Positions 9,267 to 15,642 of a stretch of 64,000 nucleotides of DNA are shown here, one piece after another. The notes beneath the pieces were generated by a model. It saw only the letters and a list, made by a program, of their open reading frames with translations, was not told the origin of the DNA and made no database searches. Position 1 is the first letter of the stretch, and every line of letters starts with the position of its first letter. A program made the translations under genes and the position numbers. The stretch is from the NCBI RefSeq assembly GCF_045032955.1, contig NZ_JBJFZU010000002.1:186001-250000 (forward strand), read 5' to 3'. The stretch is from Ornithinicoccus sp045032955 (GTDB taxonomy: Bacteria; Actinomycetota; Actinomycetes; Actinomycetales; Dermatophilaceae).

Positions 9267-9548
9267 TCAGGCGCCCTGCTCCTCGGCTCCGGAGTCGGCG
9301 CCACCATCGGCTCCGCCGTCGCTGACGCCGGGGGTGCCGGCTGCGCCGCCGTCCGCGGGGCCTTCAGCTCCACCGTCGGCTCCGCCGTCGCTGACGCCGG
9401 GGGTGCCGGCTGCGCCGCCGTCCGCGGGGCCTTCAGCGCCCGAGTCGGCGCCGCCGTCCGCTCCGCCGTCGCTGACGCCCGGGGTGCCGGTCGCACCACC
9501 GTCCGCGGGGCCCTCCTGCTGACTCTGCTCTTCCTGTGGATCCGCCAT
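9267..9548 (-). CDS. Asp/Gly/Ala-rich three-repeat mini-protein (BatC-like)
   Basis: This 93-residue acidic protein with no hydrophobic segment is preceded by a strong ribosome site (GAGGAGG, 6 bases from ATG 9548), which supports that it is translated. After an 11-residue head (MADPQEEQSQQ) come three copies of a unit beginning EGPADGGA and running through GTPGVSDGGADGGA: residues 12-38, 39-61 and 62-88, then EEQGA. Copies 1 and 3 add DSGA. Short proteins of this look are often labelled BatC in actinobacteria without functional support. Its stop abuts the JmjC start, so it is first in a three-gene operon. No enzyme fold is expected; precursor peptide, scaffold or storage roles are open. Confidence 0.75.
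   Translation of the reverse strand: MADPQEEQSQQEGPADGGATGTPGVSDGGADGGADSGAEGPADGGAAGTPGVSDGGADGGAEGPADGGAAGTPGVSDGGADGGADSGAEEQGA
9285..9515 (-). repeat. Three in-frame coding repeats, 81/69/81 bp
   Basis: Copies lie at 9435-9515, 9366-9434 and 9285-9365. About 57 bases of each are nearly identical at DNA level, including synonymous positions, so the array is a recent duplication or is kept homogeneous. It makes the mini-protein prone to length variation between strains. Confidence 0.85.
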
Positions 9549-9617
9549 GCTTCCTCCTCAGAATTGAATGACCGGGATCAGGCACCAGCCTCGGCACCCG
9601 ATCACCGACTGCGGCGA

Positions 9618-9633
9618 CGATACGTATCGATAC
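9618..9633. promoter_or_regulatory. Overlapping palindromes upstream of the mini-protein/JmjC operon
   Basis: CGATACGTATCG (9618-9629) is a perfect palindrome that overlaps a second one, GTATCGATAC (9624-9633). They lie 70-85 bases before the ATG of the repeat mini-protein on the minus strand. The half-site CGATA/TATCG recurs at the centre of the operator at 10932-10962, suggesting a shared or related regulator. Confidence 0.5.
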
Positions 9634-9727
9634 CGCTTTTCACCCTAGCCAGGTCGGGGCGGTGCCGCAGGTGCTAGCGACCCGCACCAGCCCACCGCGA
9701 CTCGGGTATGCCCGGCCGTCCCCGGCC

Positions 9728-10897
9728 TCACGCCAACGACCCACCCGCCCCGAAGGCGAGCCGCGCGAAGCGCTCCCCGATCAGCCGGTGCGTCTCCGCG
9801 TCCGGATGCAGGGCGTCCGGCAGTGGGTGCTCGGCGGCGTCGCTCTCGGAGTAGAGCTCGCGCCCGTCCAGGTAGAACAGGTGCGGGTCCGCCGCTTGTC
9901 GTTGTTTCACGATCTCGGCCAGCGCCTCCCGGATCGTCCTCAGGGTCAACCGCCCGGCCACGCCCTCGGCGGGGTCCCCGGTCGCGATGAACCGGATCTC
10001 CCCGCGCCCCGCGGCCTCGGGGTCGAACGCCCCCGGCCCCGGGGTGTACTCGTGGATCTCGCAGTAGATCGGCGAGACGACGAGCAGCGGAGAGTTCGGG
10101 TGGCCCTCACGCACGGTGTCGAGGAAGCCGTGCACCGCGGGCCCGAACCCGCGCATCCGCATCAGGTCGGCGTTCACCAGGTTGATGCCGATCTTCACGC
10201 TGATGACGTCGGCGGCGGTGTCCCGCATCGTCCGAGCGGTGAACGGGTCGAGCAGGGCGCTGCCGCCCAGGCCCAGGTTCACCAGGTCCACATCGCTGGA
10301 ACGGGCGGCAGCGACCGGCCAGATCCCGGTCGGCCGGGTGGCGTTCGACCCGTGGCTGATCGAGCTGCCGTGGTGCAGCCATACCCGGCGCACGGTCGGG
10401 CCCTGCTCCTCGACGGGGGCGTCGGTGCGCAGCGCGCCGACCTCGACGCTCTCGTTGTGCGGCAGCCACACCTCGACGTCCTTCATCGCCTCCCCAAGCC
10501 CGGCGAACCGCGCCGTCGAGGGCTGGCCGACCTGCCGGCTGATGTCCCCGGTCGCCAGGTCGACGGTCGTCTCGACCCCTCCGGCCGTGACGGCGTGGTC
10601 CACGACCTGTCCGTCGACGGCGAGCTCGAGCACCCCGTCCGGGCGCGGCGGCAGACCGGCATACCTCATCCGGGAGCGGAGCACGTCCACCTCGATCACG
10701 GTCGCGCTCGACCGGAACGCGATGCGCACCCCCGACGGCTGCGACTCGACCATGGTCAGCTGCGGGTCCACCCACTGCTGCCGCGCCCACGCCGGCAGCC
10801 GGTGCACGAGGACCCCGTGCTCGGTCTGCTCCAGCTCGGCCGCACCGCGCACGAGGCCCTCGGTGATCGGGGTGGTGATCCAGGTCGGGTCTGTCAT
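9728..10897 (-). CDS. SGNH/GDSL-type hydrolase
   Basis: This 389-residue two-domain protein starts at ATG 10897; upstream in-frame codons run into the divergent gene and its operator, so they are unlikely. Residues 1 to about 165 form a beta-rich, carbohydrate-esterase-like N-terminal domain. The SGNH core follows, with HHGSSISHG at about 175-183 (nucleophile Ser), LGLGGSALL at 208-216 (oxyanion Gly), and DALHPD near residue 370 (catalytic Asp and His). No signal peptide is seen, so it probably acts in the cytoplasm. The substrate is unknown; acyl or acetyl ester removal from a glycoside is the family norm. It is divergent from the DUF2975 gene across a strong dyad. Confidence 0.85.
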   Translation of the reverse strand: MTDPTWITTPITEGLVRGAAELEQTEHGVLVHRLPAWARQQWVDPQLTMVESQPSGVRIAFRSSATVIEVDVLRSRMRYAGLPPRPDGVLELAVDGQVVDHAVTAGGVETTVDLATGDISRQVGQPSTARFAGLGEAMKDVEVWLPHNESVEVGALRTDAPVEEQGPTVRRVWLHHGSSISHGSNATRPTGIWPVAAARSSDVDLVNLGLGGSALLDPFTARTMRDTAADVISVKIGINLVNADLMRMRGFGPAVHGFLDTVREGHPNSPLLVVSPIYCEIHEYTPGPGAFDPEAAGRGEIRFIATGDPAEGVAGRLTLRTIREALAEIVKQRQAADPHLFYLDGRELYSESDAAEHPLPDALHPDAETHRLIGERFARLAFGAGGSLA

Positions 10898-10931
10898 CTG
10901 CCCAGGGTAGGCGGGCGGTCGGTGCAACGCA

Positions 10932-10962
10932 CATCGTTTTACGATACTATCGAGAAACGATG
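10932..10962. promoter_or_regulatory. 31-bp nested dyad operator between divergent genes
   Basis: Outer arms CATCGTTT (10932-10939) and AAACGATG (10955-10962) and inner arms CGATA (10942-10946) and TATCG (10948-10952) share one centre at 10947. That gives 13 of 15 positions paired per arm. It sits 35 bases upstream of each divergent start (SGNH hydrolase and DUF2975 gene). The YozG-like regulator two genes on is a likely ligand (inference). Confidence 0.75.
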
Positions 10963-10998
10963 CATCCGCACAGGCACGCACCGACCTAGGAGCAGACC

Positions 10999-11595
10999 AT
11001 GTCCTCAGCATCACGCCCCCGCATCGGTATGACGTTCGGCCGGTCCGACCGCATCGTCACCTCCGTCCTTCTCTGGGCTCTGGTCGGGGTGTCCTCGGCC
11101 TACGCCCTCTTCATCAGCGTCGACTGGGCGCTGCGCCGCCAGGTCACCCTCACCGGGGTGCTCGTCGACGTGCCGGACGACGCCGCCGGCACCGGGCGCG
11201 TCGTCTCCACCCCGGAGGTCCATCTGCTCGTGCAGGACGTCTCGGCAGCACACTTCGCGCTCCTGCTCCTGCCGACGCTGCTCATGCTGGCAGCGATCGT
11301 GTGGGGGGCGGTACTGCTCGCGCGCCTGCTCGGCGACCTGGGACGGGGCGAGCCGTTCGGCCGGTCGAACACCGCGCGCCTGCGGATCGTGGCGGTGCTG
11401 CTCATCGTGGTGCCCCTGGTCGTCTCGCTGCTGGAGGGCATCGCTCGCGCCGAGATCCTGGCTGCACGGGATGCGCCGCAGTTCATGTTCACCTTCACCC
11501 CCGCGTGGGTCGTCGCCGGACTGCTCGTCGCGGCGCTGGCCCAGGCCTTCGCCACCGGCACCCGCCTCACAGCCGATGTGGACGGGCTCGTCTGA
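10999..11595 (+). CDS. DUF2975 membrane protein
   Basis: This 198-residue protein has four membrane segments: about 21-41, 81-103, 131-150 and 170-188. LLARLLGDLGRGEPFGRSNTARLRI between helices 2 and 3 is the DUF2975 signature. The family is nearly always paired with a small YozG-type XRE regulator, as here, where the regulator start overlaps the DUF2975 stop by one base (TGATG). Members are thought to be small-molecule or membrane-stress sensing modules, but no biochemical role is established. The start at 10999 has CCTAGGAGCAGACC upstream, a good ribosome site. Confidence 0.88.
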   Translation: MSSASRPRIGMTFGRSDRIVTSVLLWALVGVSSAYALFISVDWALRRQVTLTGVLVDVPDDAAGTGRVVSTPEVHLLVQDVSAAHFALLLLPTLLMLAAIVWGAVLLARLLGDLGRGEPFGRSNTARLRIVAVLLIVVPLVVSLLEGIARAEILAARDAPQFMFTFTPAWVVAGLLVAALAQAFATGTRLTADVDGLV

Positions 11596-11822
11596 TGCCG
11601 GCGGAGGACGCGCACCGCGTCGTCTGCCACCTCGACGAGCTGCTCGCCGCCCGCGGGATGACGGTCGCCGCGCTGGCCGAGGCCGTCGGCGTCACCCCGG
11701 TCAACATCTCGGTGCTCAAGAACGACCGGGCCAGGGCGATCCGCTTCTCCACCCTCACCGCGATCTGCGATGTGCTCGGGTGCCAGGTCGGTGACCTGCT
11801 GTCGGTGACCGCCGACCCGTGA
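11595..11822 (+). CDS. YozG-like XRE helix-turn-helix regulator
   Basis: This 75-residue regulator has helix-turn-helix ALAEAVGVTPVNISVLKNDRARAIRFSTLTAICDVLGCQVGDLL (about residues 25-68); the recognition helix is NISVLKN. The length and the C-terminal CQVGDLL match the YozG subgroup encoded beside DUF2975. It is translationally coupled to the DUF2975 gene through TGATG. It probably represses its own operon through the dyad at 10932-10962. Confidence 0.88.
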   Translation: MPAEDAHRVVCHLDELLAARGMTVAALAEAVGVTPVNISVLKNDRARAIRFSTLTAICDVLGCQVGDLLSVTADP

Positions 11823-11931
11823 GGTCGCGTCGCACCGTGAGATCCGGCGAACAGAAACCTGCGCGGCGACGCCGCGCGGTGCCACACTGAGAGATCGGCG
11901 ACACCGAGGTCACCGTGAGGACGAGGGGTCC

Positions 11932-14217
11932 GTGATGCTCCTTCGACGGTTCTGGATCAGCGCGATGGTGGTCGTGTGCCTGCTGGCGCTCGCCGGGGGC
12001 CAGTCCCTCGCGCAGAGCCCGGCGCCCGGCCCCCCGAAGGCGGCGGCAGCGGCGGAGGTGGCCGTCCCCGCACAGCTCCCGCCCCCGCAGCCGGGAGCCG
12101 AGGTGTACCGCCGACCGATGGACGGCGCATACACGATCAGCGGTCGCGGGTTCGGCCACGGCATCGGGATGTCCCAGTACGGCGCGCACGGCGCCGGCCT
12201 GGCCGGGCTCGGCCACGACCAGATCCTCGGCTACTACTACCCCGGAACCCGCCTGGACACCCTCACCTTCGGTCCCCTCCGGGTCGGGATCACCGTCGAC
12301 GACGACGGCGTCACCCGCGTCTCGCACCGCACCGGCCTGCGGATCGGCAACGCCGCGACCAGCTCCACGACGTATGCCCTGCCGGCCGGGCGCGACCAGT
12401 GGCGCGTGACGGCGACCGGCACCTCGCCGAGCAGCTGCACGCTGCAGGGCCGGGTCGACGGCACCTGGTCGACGACCTGGCCCTCGGGGTTGACCCGCTC
12501 CTGCCCGCTGACCTTCAGCTCCCCGAGCGAGGGCACCGTGGACCTCTTCCTGCCCGACGGCTCGCGGCGGATCTACCGCGGCGTGCTCACCGCGGTGCAT
12601 ACCGGCACCTCCACCCTGCAGACGGTCAACCGGGTGCCGATGCAGTCCTACCTGCGCTCGGTCGTCCCCTCCGAGATGCCGATCGCCTTCCATTCCGCGG
12701 CCCTGCGCGCCCAGAGCGTGGCTGCGCGCACGTATGCCGCCCGCGGCGTCGGCGGCACCGCGGTCTACGACACCTGCGACACCGTGGCCTGCCAGGTCTA
12801 CCGCGGCCGAGGGGTGCGGACCAGTGGCGGCGGGATCACCTCGTACGAGTACGCCAGCACCGACGCAGCGGTGACGGCGACGTCGGGCCAGGTCCTCACC
12901 TACCTGTTCGGCAGCGGGCGAGCCCTGGCGACGACGATGTTCTCCTCCTCCTCGGGCGGGCACACGGCACCCGGCTCGTCCGCACACCCCTACCTCGCCG
13001 CCCACCCGGACGCCTACGACGGGGTCGCCGCCAACGGGAGGTACACCTGGACGGCCCAGCTGCCGGTGACGACCCTGGAGTCGACCTTCGGTATCGCGTG
13101 GGTGGAGCGGGTGCAGGTGCTGCGACGTGACGGTTTCGGCGCGTTCGGCGGACGCATCGTGAGCGCGCGCGTCGAGGGCTACGACACGGCAGGCCGCTAC
13201 ACCTACCGCGACGTCACCGGACCGGACCTACGCTTCGCCCGGCCCTACCCCACCTACAGCAACGGCCTGTCGTCGCACCTGTTCACCGTCGTCGCCGAGC
13301 CCACCGTGCGACCGGCCACCCGCATCGCCGGCGCCAACCGCTACGCCACCAGCGCCGCCGTCTCGCAGGCCTGGCCGGCCGGCGTCTCCACGGCCTACGT
13401 CGCCTCGGGGCTCGACTTCCCGGACGCCCTCACCGCGGCAGCCCGCACCGGCGTCCGCGACGCCCCCCTGCTGATCACCGACCCCACGTCGCTGTCGCCG
13501 GCGACCGCGCAGGCGCTGACGCGGCTCCGACCCGGCCGCATCGTCGTGGTCGGGGGAACGGCGGCCGTCTCCGAAGCGGTGCGCTCCCAGCTGGTGGCCT
13601 ATGCGACGAGCGGAGAGGTCCAGCGGCTGGGCGGCGCCGACCGCTACCACGTCGCGGCCACCATCGCCGCGCACTACCCGGCGGACGTCCCCCGGGTCTA
13701 CCTGGCCAGCGGGCTGGACTATCCCGACGCCCTCGCCGGCGCCGCGTTGGCCGCCCACCAGGGAGCCCCCCTGCTGCTCACCCGGCCGACCTCTCTCCCT
13801 TCGGTCATCGCGGAGCAGCTGGAGCGCCTGTCCCCCGGTCAGGTGATCGTGCTCGGGGGCGGCTCGGCGGTCTCCAGCGCCACCGCCCGGGCCGCCGGCA
13901 GCTACAGCGACACCGGCGGCTTCACCCGGGTGTACGGCAGCGACCGCTACGAGACGGCCCAGGCGGTGTCCCGGTCCTACCCCGCCGGCACCACCCGCGC
14001 CTACGTGACCTCGGGCTCGGCCTACCCCGACGCCCTGGTCGCCGCGGCCCGCGCCGGACGGCAGGGGGCACCCCTGCTGCTGACCCGGGCCACCAACGTG
14101 CCCGGACCCACGGCCGTCGCGCTGGACCGGCTCACCCTCGCGAACATCTACGTGGTGGGCGGCTCCGCGGTGGTCAGCGACCGGGTGCTCGCCGAGCTGG
14201 GCCTGGCCCTGGAGTGA
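11932..14217 (+). CDS. Secreted SpoIID/LytB-domain protein with three cell-wall-binding (CWB2) repeats
   Basis: This 761-residue exported protein has signal peptide residues 1 to about 28 (WISAMVVVCLLALAGGQSLA). The SpoIID/LytB part starts with SGRGFGHGIGMSQYGAHGAG (about 64-83) and includes QSYLRSVVPSEMP and SVAARTYA (catalytic Glu/Asp neighbourhood of the amidase-activator/lytic transglycosylase-like fold). From about 465 come three CWB2 repeats (RIAGANRYATSA, RLGGADRYHVAA, RVYGSDRYETAQ), each with a VVVGG/VIVLGGG half. CWB2 modules bind anionic wall polymers. So it is a wall-anchored peptidoglycan-remodelling protein. The GTG at 11932 or ATG at 11935 are both possible starts. Confidence 0.9.
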   Translation: MMLLRRFWISAMVVVCLLALAGGQSLAQSPAPGPPKAAAAAEVAVPAQLPPPQPGAEVYRRPMDGAYTISGRGFGHGIGMSQYGAHGAGLAGLGHDQILGYYYPGTRLDTLTFGPLRVGITVDDDGVTRVSHRTGLRIGNAATSSTTYALPAGRDQWRVTATGTSPSSCTLQGRVDGTWSTTWPSGLTRSCPLTFSSPSEGTVDLFLPDGSRRIYRGVLTAVHTGTSTLQTVNRVPMQSYLRSVVPSEMPIAFHSAALRAQSVAARTYAARGVGGTAVYDTCDTVACQVYRGRGVRTSGGGITSYEYASTDAAVTATSGQVLTYLFGSGRALATTMFSSSSGGHTAPGSSAHPYLAAHPDAYDGVAANGRYTWTAQLPVTTLESTFGIAWVERVQVLRRDGFGAFGGRIVSARVEGYDTAGRYTYRDVTGPDLRFARPYPTYSNGLSSHLFTVVAEPTVRPATRIAGANRYATSAAVSQAWPAGVSTAYVASGLDFPDALTAAARTGVRDAPLLITDPTSLSPATAQALTRLRPGRIVVVGGTAAVSEAVRSQLVAYATSGEVQRLGGADRYHVAATIAAHYPADVPRVYLASGLDYPDALAGAALAAHQGAPLLLTRPTSLPSVIAEQLERLSPGQVIVLGGGSAVSSATARAAGSYSDTGGFTRVYGSDRYETAQAVSRSYPAGTTRAYVTSGSAYPDALVAAARAGRQGAPLLLTRATNVPGPTAVALDRLTLANIYVVGGSAVVSDRVLAELGLALE

Positions 14218-14274
14218 GCCTGGTCCCCCTGGTGGCCATCGTCGCCACCGCTGGGCCGTGTCTACCCTGGGGAC

Positions 14275-14724
14275 ATGGACCTGATGGATCTCCTGCTCGT
14301 CCTCGCCGCCGTCTGCGCGGTCGCCGCCGTCGTGGTCGCCCGAGCCTCCCGCTCGAGGGGCGAGGCCTGGCCGGTCCCGGAGCCCACCGTGGACGCCGAG
14401 ACGCGGCAGACGGTGAGTGAGCTGGTCGGTCGCGGGCGGAAGATCGAGGCCATCAAGGCCCTGCGCAGCTCCACCGGTCTGGGCCTGCGCGAGGCCAAAG
14501 AGCGCATCGACGCCTGGGACCCGCACGCCTCCGGGCCCGACCCGGTCCCGTCGCCCCAGGGTTCCGGTGCGCAGGGTCCCGCCCCTGCCGACCTCCAGGC
14601 GCTGGCCACCCAGACCCGGGAGGTGCGGCACACCTCCGGCGAGGTCTCCGCCGTCAAGCACGTGCGGGAGCGCACCGGCTGGGGCCTGGTGGACGCCAAG
14701 AGGTATGTCGACCAGCTCTCCTGA
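14275..14724 (+). CDS. Membrane-anchored protein with two ribosomal L7/L12 C-terminal-like motifs
   Basis: This 149-residue protein has an N-terminal membrane helix (residues about 4-24, DLLLVLAAVCAVAAVVVA). Two copies follow of the L7/L12 C-domain helix-turn-helix motif: KIEAIKALRSSTGLGLREAK (about 56-75) and EVSAVKHVRERTGWGLVDAK (about 124-143). In ribosomal L7/L12 this motif contacts translation GTPases. Stand-alone, membrane-tethered proteins with it are known in actinobacteria but uncharacterised. The Pro-rich linker between copies (about 82-105) suggests two independent binding units. It is monocistronic after the SpoIID gene. Confidence 0.8.
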   Translation: MDLMDLLLVLAAVCAVAAVVVARASRSRGEAWPVPEPTVDAETRQTVSELVGRGRKIEAIKALRSSTGLGLREAKERIDAWDPHASGPDPVPSPQGSGAQGPAPADLQALATQTREVRHTSGEVSAVKHVRERTGWGLVDAKRYVDQLS

Positions 14725-14766
14725 GACCGGTTCCTGCTGACCGATCGCGGTGGCCGTCGACTGGTC

Positions 14767-15069
14767 TCAGCGGGTGGAGGCCATGGCCGCGATCCGGCGC
14801 AGCTCGGTCAGGTGCCCGTCCAGGGCCGAGCGTCCCTCTGGCGTCAGGGTCAGCCAGGTCCGGGTGCGGGAGCCGTGCGGTGTCTTCGTGGCGCGCACGT
14901 ACCCGGCCTCCACCAGCACCCGCACGTGCTTGCTCAGCACCGAGTCGCTGATCTGCAACGTCTCGCGCACGGTGGCGAAGTCGAGCGCCTCGACCGGCGC
15001 CAGCATGGCGGTGATCTGGAGCCGGTTGGGCGCGTGGATCAGGTCGTCGAAGGCGGGCGGCGTCACCAT
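14767..15069 (-). CDS. Winged-helix transcriptional regulator (MarR/ArsR-like)
   Basis: This 100-residue regulator is built almost entirely of one winged helix: IHAPNRLQITAMLAPVEALDFATVRETLQISDSVLSKHVRVLVEAGYVRATKTPHG, with SVLSKHVRVL as recognition helix and SRTRTWLTLTPEGRSAL as wing and dimer helix. It belongs to the small transcriptional-regulator family that accompanies a membrane protein gene. The ATG at 15069 is two bases after the stop of the upstream membrane gene, so the pair is coupled. Two dyads upstream of the operon (15545-15586) are likely its operators. Confidence 0.88.
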   Translation of the reverse strand: MVTPPAFDDLIHAPNRLQITAMLAPVEALDFATVRETLQISDSVLSKHVRVLVEAGYVRATKTPHGSRTRTWLTLTPEGRSALDGHLTELRRIAAMASTR

Positions 15070-15071
15070 GG

Positions 15072-15551
15072 TCAGGCGACCGTCGCGCCGGTCTCGACCC
15101 GCTCCCGCAACTGGGTGTCCGTGCGCTGCTCGGTGAGAAGGGTCATCGCGAAGGCCACCACCCCGGCCACGGGCAGGACGGAGGACACGTCGGTCACCAC
15201 CTGGACGGCGACGGCGACGCCGAAGAGGCTGAGGACGACGGCATACCAGGCCCCCCAGCCGGAGGCATACCGGTCGACGGAGACTCCGGTGGCGCGCTGG
15301 AGAGCGACGAGCAGGGCCAGCGGCGCCAGGATCGCGAGCGACACCGTCACCAGGAAGCCGAGCATGCTGGGCTCGTCCCCGGCCGAGATGGTGAGGCCGG
15401 CCCCCACGAAGAGCCCCGCCGTGCACAGCGCCGTCCCCAGCCGGTACCACCACGGGGCGACCACGCGGCGGGCGATCGATCGGCGACTGTCCGCGACGTC
15501 CTCCAAGGCGCGTCGGGCGTCGTCGGCGTCCGTGGTCCTCTCACTTTCCAT
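15072..15551 (-). CDS. Four-helix membrane protein paired with the winged-helix regulator
   Basis: This 159-residue protein has four hydrophobic segments (about 38-56, 64-84, 99-117, 123-139) between a charged N-terminus (SERTTDADDARRALEDV) and a charged C-terminus. I do not recognise a named family. Regulator/membrane pairs of this layout are common in actinobacteria and often handle membrane stress or drugs. The ATG at 15551 lies inside the first operator dyad, so the transcript is leaderless or nearly so and repressor binding would directly cover the start. Confidence 0.75.
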   Translation of the reverse strand: MESERTTDADDARRALEDVADSRRSIARRVVAPWWYRLGTALCTAGLFVGAGLTISAGDEPSMLGFLVTVSLAILAPLALLVALQRATGVSVDRYASGWGAWYAVVLSLFGVAVAVQVVTDVSSVLPVAGVVAFAMTLLTEQRTDTQLRERVETGATVA

Positions 15552-15586
15552 GGTGGCAACTTACCCTCTAGTTTCCATGTTGGCAA
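15545..15586 (-). promoter_or_regulatory. Two tandem operator dyads, TTtCCA-N3-TGGcAA
   Basis: Copy 1 is at 15545-15559 and copy 2 at 15572-15586, each TTTCCA, three bases, TGGCAA, centred 27 bp apart. They form a direct repeat of an imperfect dyad. Copy 1 overlaps the ATG of the membrane gene (15551). They probably bind the winged-helix protein of the operon; two sites suggest cooperative autorepression. Confidence 0.7.
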
Positions 15587-15642
15587 GTGTGGTCCGGTCA
15601 CGACGTGCCTGGTCAGCGGCCCGGCATGGCAAGATCGTTGCG

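Noticed and set aside
7848..9677. 609-codon plus-strand frame opposite the JmjC operon
   Set aside because: The composition is antisense-like, while the minus strand has clear JmjC and Fe-S motifs in good codon use.
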